A DNA stretch of 31,629 nucleotides, taken from contig JABVXV010000514.1 of the NCBI GenBank assembly GCA_013365325.1, forward strand, positions 1 through 31,629, in the 5' to 3' direction. This document shows positions 1 through 12,129 of this stretch, in pieces; the stretch's first letter is position 1; every line of letters begins with the position of its first letter. The DNA comes from Dipetalonema caudispina (taxonomy: Eukaryota; Nematoda; Chromadorea; Rhabditida; Onchocercidae). Position numbers and translations under genes: made by a program. Below the pieces are notes generated by a model. That model ran no database searches. It worked only from the letters and a program-made list of their open reading frames with translations, and had not been told where the DNA came from.

Positions 1-2422
1 ACTTTCTTAAATTTTTAAACATTGCGAATTTCAAACGAAACACCTAACTTGTTTGTCAACTGATCCAAAAACACTTCTTCAATTTTAGCTATCTTCCGGG
101 AAAGATAAAATTTTAAATTAACCTCTCGTCATTTTTCATTTACCTTATTCTTAGTTCATTGAATATCCGCACTGCAAGCTTACATTTCTATCCGTCGGAA
201 AAGGTCACTCAATTATTTTACTTACTTTATTGGATGATAATCGAGATATTCCCCTTCAATACATTTTTTGTATAAGTATTATCAATTCTTATTGCACTTT
301 TATATTTCTTTCACAAATGGCAAATATAAATTTGATTTGTGAGGGCAAAAATCATCGAATAAAATTGGAATCCTAAAATTATATGCTCATTTCGTCGATG
401 GATGGGTATCGGACACTATTGGATTGAATTTGATAGAATTGAAAATGATACCTTTCAGTTTTTATGACATTTTCTAAAGGTAACTAATCAAATATGTGCT
501 TACTCTTTCATTTTGTCCCTACGACAACAATTCGATCCATCTAAGTCCTATTTTTTTTTTTTTTTTTTTTGCCCTCTTTTCTTTTCAATTATTTCGATTC
601 TTTTTGATTGCTTATAATGTCAAATATTTCAATAATACCATGTTTCTTTTATTCTAAACGTTATTGTAACATTTGAAACACTTTTAAATCATACAGTTTA
701 TTTCAATTCCAATAAGTAATTGTCAGCAAAATTTTGCTGAATTATAGAAATTTTTTAACTAAAAAGTTTTCAAATATACCATTTATATTATTTCAATCTT
801 CAGCAATTATTTTTTCTTTTCTACGCAAAATAAAATTATGCAAAACTATGAAAAATTTTTGAATTTTTTCAAATAAATTTCTTCGTTTTTGCTTACAAAA
901 TTAACAAACCAACAATTATTTCATCTATTACCTATATTTTTTTTTTTTTTTTTTTTGCTTACATCCACTTTTTTCTTTTTTAAATCATATCGTTTGTGAA
1001 ATAAAAATTGAACTATAAAATAGGTTAGAATTGGGGAAGATGAAAAAAAGTGGGAAAAATAGGTAGAAAAAGGTTATATATGAAATATTTAAATATACAT
1101 ACCCTCATCTCACCAAAATAAAACATACAATAAGTTTATAGTTGGTAGGAATAATAATGGATCATTCATATTGTATTGTATTTAATGGATCGATGAATCA
1201 ATTGACTACATCTTTTATCGTCATCATCATCATCATCATCATCATCATCAACATCGTCATCATCATTATCATCATCATCAACATTGTCATCATCGTCATC
1301 ATTGATGTTTTATTGTAAAATTTTGATCATTTCATGACATTTTCATAAGAGCTAAGCATTAAATTTGTCTTTTATTGTTTTACAGAATTTAAGAGCAGCT
1401 GAATGAATACCCTGCACATAGTTATATTTATAGCATGATAATTACGATCAATGATTATTATCACTATCATCATTATCATTATCAATTATCATTAGATTAC
1501 CTATTTTTATTAACATCAATGATAGGTAGGAATAAAATTTTTCAAAATAAAGCTTAGGAATTAATTACTAATTTATAGCTAATTCATCAAAATATTACAA
1601 TATAATGTAAAAAATTAGTGCAATTTTGTTTGTTTTTTATTTTTATTTCTATTTATTTGCTATGAACCATTTGTTTGTTTATTTTTCATCATTAATCTTT
1701 AATCAAAATTGGTATTGAAAATGAATCTTATTTGCTTATAAAGAAATAATTATATTAATTTAAGCTTCTTATTAAATTTCTCAAATGGATAAAATAGCAT
1801 ATAGAATCAATGAATTAACCAATTAATTAGCTAATATATTTTTTGCTACATGGAGTGTATTACTGTTGATATTTTTTAGATAGTGCAGCAAAGATTTATA
1901 TGTAAATAAGAATTAAGGAAATTTTTCAGGACAAGAATTTTGTGCTATATTTGTTATCATTGATAATGTTTTTGAGGAAAAGTTTTCATTTATTAACTTA
2001 TTAGATTGAAAAAAAAAAAAGAAAAAAAAAACCTTTATATAAGATGTTGTCAAAATGTTTATGCGGTAATTTTAGTAAAAAATTTAAAATTCAACAAAAA
2101 ATATCAAGAGAAGTAAATGTTTGGTTTTTTTTTTGAAATGAAATGCTGGAATGATTGTAAAATAACACGCCTCGAAATTATTTATTTCTTCTGCAACAAA
2201 ATTTTTCTAAATAAAATGTAGGAAGAAAAAAAGAAATGAAAAATGAAAAATTAGTTGAGGTGTGATTTTATTCCTCGTTAATCAACATTAGACAGAAATG
2301 CTTCGTTTTCATTATCATATCATTTTTCATACAATGATTTAAGTATATAAATTATTTTTTAAAAGAAAATGAATGAAAGATAAAAAAAAAGAAGATTAAA
2401 GTTAAACCTAATTTTGTTAAAT
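1..2422. other. 3' flank of Dll, no gene seen
   Basis: AT-rich sequence without a convincing reading frame. It has 20-base T runs at 551-570 and 937-956, an ATC microsatellite at 1219-1303 and an imperfect ATT/ATC-rich stretch at 1440-1500. The first 500 bases are less repetitive and contain TTCCGGGAA at 94-102, which fits the STAT-type TTCC-N-GGAA pattern, though a single occurrence means little. Confidence 0.7.
1219..1303 (+). repeat. Imperfect (ATC)n microsatellite
   Basis: About 85 bp of TCA/ATC triplets interrupted by ATCAACATCGTC-type variants, in the 3' flank. The interruptions suggest an old array. Similar ATC arrays lie in intron 1 and at 24047-24075. Confidence 0.9.
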
Positions 2423-2428
2423 TTTATT
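2423..2428 (-). terminator. Dll (ceh-43): Candidate poly(A) signal AATAAA for Dll
   Basis: TTTATT on the + strand reads AATAAA in gene orientation, about 170 nt after the stop codon. The intervening putative 3' UTR includes a tract of about 21 A (near 2538-2558, + strand). AATAAA occurs often by chance in such AT-rich DNA, so the placement is plausible but not established. Confidence 0.3.
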
Positions 2429-2597
2429 TCTTTAAATTTTTTTAGTAAAACAAACAAATTTTGATGTATCTCATATAATAGAATTAAAATATGAATTGCA
2501 TGTAAATTTGATTAAAAATAATTATAATTTTGTACACAAAAAAAAAAAAAAAAAAAAATATATATTTACCAATATCAATAACAAAATGAATCAATTT

Positions 2598-2859
2598 TCA
2601 TATGCTACTATAATAATTAGGTGGCATATAACTATTTGGTTGTTGCCATTGATATCCCGCCATTGGATCATAAACGTAAGGTTTTACGTCAACCTGTTCG
2701 CAGTATTTTTCAAAAGGAGGTAATTGGGTAGGTTGTTGATGTGGTAATTGATGTAATGTTGCTGGTGACATATGTGATAATGGACCACCGGTAGCACCAG
2801 GATGTGTACCAAGATGCAATGGTGGCCAACCACCTTCCAATACCGGTGATGTAGTACCC

Positions 2860-2896
<37 letters not shown>

Positions 2897-2898
2897 GC

Positions 2899-2962
<64 letters not shown>

Positions 2963-3107
2963 GAGCAGGTGAAGCTATTGTTCCATCAATTGAGCTACTT
3001 TCCTCTTCTTCACCTTCCTCATCATCTGTTCCCTGCCGATCATTGCTAAATCCATTCTTGGACATCTTTTTATGTTTTGAACGACGATTTTGAAACCATA
3101 TTTTTAC
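2598..3107 (-). CDS. Dll (ceh-43): Dll exon 3: homeodomain helix 3, poly-Gln, C-terminus
   Basis: Encodes residues 317-485 and the stop codon at 2598-2600. It opens directly after a TTTTAG acceptor with [14 protein letters not shown], the DNA-recognition helix with W48, Q50 and N51. Next come an acidic/Ser segment ([12 protein letters not shown], about residues 343-355), a 35-residue Gln run with one His (365-399), and a C-terminal region with GGWPPL, a His/Pro-rich stretch, [16 protein letters not shown] and a Tyr-rich end (NYYSSI). Aromatic C-terminal motifs are common in Dll/Dlx activators. The Gln run is mostly CAA codons. The first ATG in the exon lies within the homeodomain, so this exon is not a gene by itself. 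Confidence 0.94.
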
Positions 3108-6100
3108 CTAAAATCAAAATAATTCAAAAATTCAATTAATAAATTTTATCCTAATAAAAACAAGGAACATTTCTATTGAAAGATTGGAAAAAAGTTGACA
3201 AGTAATTTTTACTTCACAATTAATATTTTGAGTTGATTAATTAACGCATATTGCATAAAATGAGCTCAGAATTTGATAATTGCAAGCCTTTCAGTGATCT
3301 TATCATTTCTTTTTCTTTTAACTTAATTAATTGCAATATAGATTTATTTGTCATAATATGTTTGTAAAATTGTCTTAATTTGATCTGCTAACTTATTTCA
3401 AATTATAAAATAATCAAATTATTCAAAAATTTTTTCTTTTTGCAATTTTTTTCTTAATTCATTCATACATTAACACTAATTGTAATTCTTATCAATTCTA
3501 TCAATTATAATTTCTGTCAAAATGTATATTTTTACAAGGCAAAAAAAAATTTTTGATTTCAATCTTTTATACATTGTAAAATGGCATCATTTAGCCATTT
3601 CAAAATAATTTTTATTTTAATAAAAAACATCATGCTTTTCAATAAAAAATTCTTAAAATTGTTTTCTTTAATATAATATATTTGAAGATTTTTAAAGCAA
3701 AATTTCTGAATTTTCCACTTTTTTGTTACATTCAATAAAGAAATTGAAATAAATCAATTGAAATTCAAAAGAAAAAAAAAAAAAAAAGGAAAAAAAGTGG
3801 ATGAATATGTTAGTAACAGTATCCATTTTTCTCTATCTTTTCCGTAATAGCATCAGACAAATGTATTACGGTAACTATAAGAAAGTACAACAATCAGAAA
3901 GATGAAAAAAAAAAAAAAAAAAAAAAAAAAGGAAGAGAATAACTCTTTCTGTATAACTCATTTCAAAAAATCAAAAAGTACAGTGAATTTGAAGTCAATT
4001 TAATACGGAAAAAAAAAAAAAACTATGATGATATTTGCCAGTTTTTTTTTTTTTTTTTATTGAAAAATTTAAATTGCACATCAAAATTTTTCCATTACAA
4101 AAAGAAAAAAGGATGAAAAAATGGGAGAAAAAGAAAGAGAGAGAGAGAGAGAGAAAGAGAAAGAGAAAGAATGATGATCGGTGAAAAAAGTTTGATTTGT
4201 TCACTTACAATCATTTAATTAACTAGTTAATCAATCAGTTCATCGTTTCACTTATTCAATTAATCAATTATTTGGTCAGTTAGTTAATTCATTATGTGAG
4301 TAATTATTTATTTTTATTGAAATAAATGAATAAATGTGGAAGAAAATATACATTTAGGATGAATAATGATCCATCCATCCATTCATCCATCTAAAACTTC
4401 CTTTCCGGATGTACTCATCAACCTTCCAGATATGTATAATATATGAAGAGCAAATGATAATTACCGTACCTCTTGTTATTATTTCGATCAAAAAAAGCGA
4501 AAAAAAAAAAGTAGAGTTTGGAAATAAAAATTTACGACAATATCAAAACGATAGAAAAATAGGATGGAAGAAAGAAAGTATAGAAATGACTAATAATAAA
4601 AATCAATTGACCTTTGACCCCTAAATTTGACTACTACTTCATCAGCATATGAACTGAAAAAAAGAAGGACAACATAATAGTAAGTCAAAATTTTATTCTT
4701 ATGCTGAAAGAATTGAATGAAATAGGAATAAAAATTGTTCTCGTTAAATGATGAAATTTTGAAATGTATACCGTATCCTCATAATAGATTATCAGATATG
4801 TGTATGAAAATTACAATAACTTAAAATTACAATTTAAAAATGAGAAAAAACTATTTGATAACATAAGCAATTTTCTTTTAATTATTAAATATGTACAAAT
4901 ATGCTTTAATATTTATTAAACAATTAAGTAAAAATTTTGTTGGCAACATAAAAAATGCTTCATATTTGATGGTAACAAAAGTTATAAATTACACCAAAAA
5001 TTGTGTAAATAAAAAATTCCAATCACTATCAAATCAGATAAATATCATTTGAAAAAGATAACTGTAAGATTTTTTATGAACTAAAAAAGGAGTGAAATTT
5101 TCAACACCATTTCAATATAAAAATAAAAACTGATATTTGTTGAAATTATTGATAAAAATTTTTCAATATAATAATATTTTATATGGCTAACACTTAAATT
5201 TGTGAGTGTTTCTAGTTTTTAGTGAAATTTAAAAATTTTATACAAATTTCTAAGTTTTGTTCGAATTTCTTTTTTATTTTTTGGAAATAAATTTTTATTT
5301 GTTTATATGGATTTCTTCTTTTTTTATCTTTTGAAAGAAATGTTATTATAGGTAAGATATTTTTAAACAACAGGTGAGATATTGATACTATATTATTTCG
5401 GCATATTTGTTAGCTTTACCCCTTTTTTTTTTCTCTTTTTCTCCCTCTCTCTCCCTCTCTCTTTTTTACCTTTCTATTACGTTTGCAAGAACAGGTGCAC
5501 ATTGAATAGAGAGATTTTTTTTTTTTTTTTTTTTTTCAAAGATAACGCCATCATAATAATGTATAATACATCTGCCGTATACCTACTGATTACCTATTCC
5601 GTTCCGGCTTAGGAGCTACTACGGAACCTTTTTTTCCCCACCAATTTTTTTTTTCTTTTTTTTATGATTTTATATTTTTCTTCAATCTTCTTTCCTCTAC
5701 CAATCGTTTATCCGTCGATCTTAAATCCTTTCCTTTAGTTGCTCTTAAAAAAATATCGAAAAAACCCATTTTCTGCTCCATATTTTTCGTTCCAAACATT
5801 TGAATCGAATTCAATTATTAAAATCATTTTCAAGAAAAATTTGAATGTATTTCGGTAAATACAATTTTGGTATTATAGCCAAAAGAAGCTAAAAAGAAGA
5901 AATAAAAATCCAATAATAATAGTAAAAAAAAAAAGAATGTATAACATTTAAATTTGATATTTTTATTGTTGCATATACGAATTATTAATCGATTTCTTAA
6001 ATTTCAATCAAAATTTCGAAATTTACAAAATTGTTCAAATAATAAATGATAGTACTCGGATAATTAATTAATAAATCAAAATTTGCTTTTTTTTTTTTTT

Positions 6101-9100
6101 TTTACTTTTTTTTAGTGCTACAATAATTCTAATAGCTTATTTTTTTTTTTTTTTTTTAAATAATATATTGCTTGAAACATTCAGCAAGCGATTAAATGAG
6201 AAAATATCAAAAATTTGTTTTACTGCAATAAATTTTTAAGTATTATACCCATTTATAGGTTTTTATTTGGTTTGAAAATAATTTCAATCCTTAAAATAAC
6301 AAAATTTTTAGCTATACAAGTATTTCTAGATTTTATTATCACAATAAAAGGCTCTAGAAAAATATTTTAAATTCTAATCTTAATGCAAAATTAAAAATGC
6401 TAAAGATCACTGGTGGATTTTCGGCATTAAAGTAATTCATTTTCACATACTTATCAGTAATAACAATCGGTAACAATACTATCGGTTATTTTTGTCAGTA
6501 AATTTTGTTAATCCGATGATATCAATGTGTTCATAGTTTAGTGCAAAGAGACAAAATAAATATATCATATTTGTATCGAATAAACTATAAATGAAATTAA
6601 ACAAATAGTTGATAAATTTTGGAAAATTTTAAAAAGCATCAAATTCATATTTCAGAAATTGAATCCAATAAGTGTAATAATTTTCCGGATCTATTATTAT
6701 TTGTTATATACATATAGATAGATGATAGGTTTAATCGTATAATTAGACTTTCATCGATTTGAGTAAATGTGATGTTTATCAGGATAGTATTAAGAAATGG
6801 TAAAAGCGGAAGTTTAGATGAAATATATGCCGAAAAATCCTGTCAGCTTTGTTTGACTTCAATCAATCATATAATCGGCTGATGATAATTTTGATATTTT
6901 AATTTTCCTGATAAAATTATTATTCCAAATTCCGAATTCTGGAATATTTCTTATGTTCAAATAATTTCATAAAATTTTACACTGATAAAAAGATGAAAAT
7001 AAAATGAAGAGAAAATTTGAAAAAAAATGAAACTAAATAGGAATTTTTTGTTTTTTTTTTTTTTTTTAATAATAATGTAAATAAATTATTAAATTTTTCA
7101 TAGTATTTTAAAATTATTGAAATTATTGTTATAAAATTATAATTAATTAATTTTTTTCATTTTCTTTTTTTTTTCTTTTACTTTATCAAATAATATGAAT
7201 AATTCATATATTTATAGCAATAAAAAGAAGAAAGAGTTGTGAATAAAACTGGTCCCTTTCCAGGAATTATTTGTGAAGTTTTTGAAAAGAAACGAAATAA
7301 AACTCATTCCATCGACCATTTTTCATCCTTTTTTTTTTTTTTTTTTTTTTCCTACCGTAATATCGGATGTTGTTAATGATGATGAGAATGTTATTGATAG
7401 AAGAGAAGAAAGAATAAAAAGGAGAGAGAGAAAGAGAGGTTAAAGAGAGGAAAAGAAAGAGAAGGAAAGAGAATAGATAGGATTAGAGGATGATTGAATG
7501 ACTGATTGACTCTGACTGATTGACCTGACTGACTGACTGACTGACTGATTGACTGACTGACTGATTATGGATGAGAAAATTATGCAAATTAAAGAAGATA
7601 ACAATATTTGATATCATTTTATCAATTAATAACAAATAAATTAATTTCATCGTCTAATTTTTGTTCTCTTTTGTTTCACTTTTTGAATTTTTTCCTATAC
7701 TATTTTATTCTTTATTTTTATTTTTTTTTATTTTATAATTTTTATCCAATCAAAATCGATTGAAAAAAAAAAAAAAAACTGTCTAATAAATAATGAAAAA
7801 GTAATAATCTAAATATGATGATAATATGTTTATGAAAATATGAAAATGATGACATTTCTATTGGTATAGAAAAAAAAAAAAAATTAATGAATGGATAGCT
7901 AATGAAATAAAGGATTAGATGATGATACTAAAAGAATAATCGATAAATTTTAGAATTTAATCAAAAATTTTTATATTAATATTTCTTTGGAAATAAAAAA
8001 AAAAAAAAAAAAAAAAAAGATTTAAGAAGAAATAAAAAAAAAAAAAAAAAAAAAAGCCAAATAATAAAAGATATTTATATTTCTTTGAAATTTCTTATTG
8101 TAAATAATTTTTTATGTGTTTACTAAAAAACATAAAAATTATAAAATTACATTATGAAAAAAAAAAAAAAAAGGATAAAATTTTGTAATAGATAAAAGAA
8201 AGAAAAATTAAAAATAAATATAGCAATTTTCAATAAATATATGTAGTAATTTGTTTGCGATAATAATTAATCTTTAAAATTCGGTAGATTTACAAATGAA
8301 ATGTTTGTAATTTTCATATTTAAGTTTTTAAACACTTATATTAATATAATTTAAAATTTAAATAATCTAACAGGGTAATAAGTTTACTAAGATATGCAAT
8401 TGAAAAAATAGCTGAGGAAAGTTTATCAGTTCTGATTTGTTCATTTATATTTTTATTGTTACTGCGAATACGTTGAAATTTAAAAAGAAAAAAGTAGAAA
8501 CAAACCAAAATTTTCGAACTTCTTAAAAAATAAATAAACAAATTATAAAATGAATGGTAATTGATTGTCGTAAAATAAATTGAATGAAAATTCAAAAATT
8601 TCAGATAAATTCATAAAAAAAAGAAGGAAATGGAAGAAATGTTGAAGAAGATGAAACGCTTGAATGCCCTTATTTATTCAAATTCATCAAAAATTTAAAA
8701 CGTGGATTGATCGGATAAGACTAGGAGATCAATCGTGGCAAGTTTAGTTGAATCGAGGAGGATAATCCGTAAGGATTCAAAGCTTAAGAAGCTTAATAAT
8801 CTTTGTTATAGATATAAAGTAACGATGATTTCAATTTTTGTTCAGCACAAATTATATGATTTAAACTTTAAACTTAAATGTAAATTTGATCAGGTCAAAT
8901 TAGTTTGATTCAAAGTAACTATAAAAGTAAATGTGATGATGAATAAATTGCATTCGTAATGGATCAAAATTTGTTAAACTTTAATTAATTCAGATCTAAT
9001 GAGGTATATTTTATGATAATGAAAAATTGCTCTAATTATTAATTAAGAAGCTTACAATTTGAAAAGATTTAAAAATCGATCACATCAAAATAAGTTTGAG

Positions 9101-10532
9101 TAACCAATTTTTTGAGAATAAAAATGTAAGAAGTTATATATTACTAAGTTTTAAAAAAAAAAATACGCCGGCAGTAGTGAATATTAAACTTTAAACAATC
9201 TTTAAATCTATCTTTAAATCGATTTATAAATGATTGAAATTGAATTAGATTGCAATCATTACTTAATTTATGCATAACTAAAGTAGTTGTTATATTGGAT
9301 GAAAATAAACAAACATGGGATGAATTATGCAAATTAAATGTTTTTTTTTTTTTTGATAGCTTTTAAAAAATTTTTAATTCATTCACAGAAATTAATTCAT
9401 TTATTATCATGAAAATGATCACATTGTTAACTAATTTATTTGCACTATCATAATCATATTTCTATGCTTTATAAAAGATTGAAATTATTAAATGAGGTAG
9501 AAATTTGATATCAAATTTTAATTTTTTTTTAATAAATTTACCTGTGTTTGTGTAAGTCCCAATCTGGAAGCAAGTTCGGCTCGTTCCGGTAATGCTAAAT
9601 ATTGTGTTTTATGAAACCTTTTTTGTAATTCTTGTAATTGTAAGCTAGTATATATGGTTCGAGGTTTTCGTACACGTTTACCTTTGCCATTAATCCTAAC
9701 TTCACCACCTTCGATAATTTTTGTTGAATGCTCTGAAATGTTAGGATTTAATAAATTAAAAAGAAAAAAAGTATTTTTGATTTTAATTTTAATTTTCTTT
9801 CTAAAATAAATAAGAGTAATCATATAAAATTTCAATATTTTTCCTAAATTTATTTTAAAATACTAGCAAATAATAAGATAGTAGTATAATATCTAATGTG
9901 AATGTTGAAAAACAAAATTAATTAATTGAAAATTTTGCTAACAGGAAAATCTTTCGAATAACTCTGCATAAAACATTTAAAATTTATTTGTTGTTTCATT
10001 TATAATATAAGAAAGAAATTGAATTAAATTTTATTAAATTTAAATAATTTGACGAAATATAATTAGAAGGAAGATATTGTTAAACTTTGGGTAGAAAATA
10101 AGTAGCAACGTTGAATTGAGAATTTTAATACTTTGTAATTTAATTTTTGTTGATGTATGATTGTAATAAATTTTTAATTGTAGAATAGTTGAAAAAAAAA
10201 AGGAAAATAAAAAAAAAATAGAAGGACTTGTAGGAAATGAAAAATAGAATTGTTAGAAATTTCTAATCAGCAAGGAACTTTCTAAATGATAGAAATTGAA
10301 GAATTCTTTTTAGCAGTTTCAAGCAGATCATCAGTAGTTATCGTGTAATTAATTCATTGCATTTTTAGCAATTCCTATCAAATAATAATATCAATTTCAA
10401 TCTTTTTCATGTGCTAGATCAAGAATTAAAGATTGATCATCTAAGTTGAAATTCATGAAAACTATTTTATAAAATTTTTAAACATAAAAGGTGAATTAAA
10501 ACGATACAGAAGAAGAAAACTAATCAATAACA

Positions 10533-10584
<52 letters not shown>

Positions 10585-10713
10585 CAGTGGTAATAACATT
10601 AACTTACTTTGATTAACCTAACTTCTTGTCACTTTTTAATCATTGCTTTAAAAATTAATTTTACTAGATGAATCATTTATGGTTCAATTTATTGTTGTTG
10701 CAAGCATGTTTTA

Positions 10714-10747
<34 letters not shown>

Positions 10748-11393
10748 CAAAATAACACTAAAAGAATGATGAAAAATTGATGGTAAAATTTGATAATTTT
10801 GATAAAATTCAACAAAAAAAAAATAATAATAATAATTTTCGAAAAAATTTGAAGATAAGAATGAAATAAAGAGAGGGAAAAAAAAAAACGAAAAATAGAA
10901 AGAAAGGTAGGAAGGATTAAAGTAACTAAATGATACAAAAATTTTTTCACCTTTTAACTTTTTAAGATTAAGCTAAAAAATAGAGTAGAAGGATAGTTAT
11001 TGGTTTGATTGCTTGGTTATAATTTGAATAAATAACCCAATAATTATAGAATATATGGATGGTTTAGGGTTGAGCCAGCTCAGTCCAAAGAAATGAAAAC
11101 ATTGAAGCATACTAGAAATGAAAAGGGAGGGCGGGAGTGAAAAGGAGTAGATCCCAAGGCATTATTACTCTAATTACCCTAATGATCATCATTATCATCA
11201 TCACTATCATCATCATCATCATCATCATCATCACTATCATCATCATTATCATCATCATCATCATCAATGAAAGGCGCTACCTGTAATTTCCATAATTTAT
11301 AACCATCTTGCCAAATGATTATTATTGTTATTATTATTTGTTCATATAAATAGTGTAAATTAGCGATTATCGCATTCTTCCTTTTGTCTCGGC

Positions 11394-11424
<31 letters not shown>

Positions 11425-11458
11425 TTCTTTTTTTTTTTGTTTTTTTTTTTTATTTTAT

Positions 11459-11502
<44 letters not shown>

Positions 11503-11820
11503 GTGATGTATAACATAATTACCTTCCGGTGAGCTAGCTGATTGTTGATGATACATAAAATGGGGAGCGGTACTTGTTGTACCGGTACCGTATGGTGTAC
11601 CGGATACAGTTGCAGCTGCAGCTACAGCAACTGCTGTTGATGCTGATGTTGGAAATGAATTCTGATAAAAATATGAAGACATTGGTGCAGCAGTACCACG
11701 AGTAAAATCATGACTAGTACCAGCTGTACTAGTTGATGATTGTAACGGATTGTAACAATTTGATGGGCCAACATTATAAAGTGATTGTGGTGGTGGTGGT
11801 GGTGGTGGAGGTGGTGGTGG

Positions 11821-11851
<31 letters not shown>

Positions 11852-12089
11852 GGTTGTTGTTGTTGTGGTGGCGGTGGTGGTGGTGGTGGTGGTGGTCCAG
11901 AAGTTGTTGTACCATAATCCTGAAATGTTGGTGGTTTTTGATCCATATCCATATATGATACTGTTGTTCCTCCTGATAATGATAATGATGATGATGATGG
12001 TAGTAATGTTAAGCCTATTCCAGTTCCAATTATCGTTTCTGCTTCAATTTCGATTCCTATTCCAGTTACGGATACTGTCGCTTCTTCAC

Positions 12090-12129
<40 letters not shown>

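Larger units (their letters stand above)
3108..9541 (-). other. Dll intron 2 (about 6.4 kb)
   Basis: Phase-0 intron at homeodomain 44/45, bounded by GTAAAT and TTTTAG, very AT-rich. It contains GA repeats (4123-4170, 7411-7473), a CT-rich tract (5427-5463), a TGAC/TGAT tetranucleotide array (7491-7566) and long A or T runs (3905-3930, 7329-7350, 7995-8018, 8034-8055). Higher-complexity stretches at about 6680-6890 and 8640-8830 could be regulatory. Candidate sites are listed separately: palindrome 4218-4231, DR1 4608-4620, and octamer repeats 7578-7593 and 9323-9338. No additional coding exon is supported; short open frames here are AT-rich and lack recognisable domains. Confidence 0.9.
9733..11522 (-). 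other. Dll intron 1 (about 1.8 kb)
   Basis: Phase-1 intron with GTAATT donor at 11522 and TTTCAG acceptor at 9733. It holds an AAT/GAT microsatellite (10525-10585), a 27-base A run (10721-10747), an ATC microsatellite (11181-11268) and a T-rich block at 11396-11501 lying 21 nt inside the donor. A short GC-richer stretch at about 11055-11160 interrupts the AT-rich background. Nothing codes convincingly within it. Confidence 0.88.

Noticed and set aside
94..102. STAT-type site TTCCGGGAA
   Set aside because: Single 9-mer without context; recorded in the flank description only.
9144..9332. 62-codon minus frame in intron 2
   Set aside because: Lies within the intron defined by consensus sites and has no homology I recognise.
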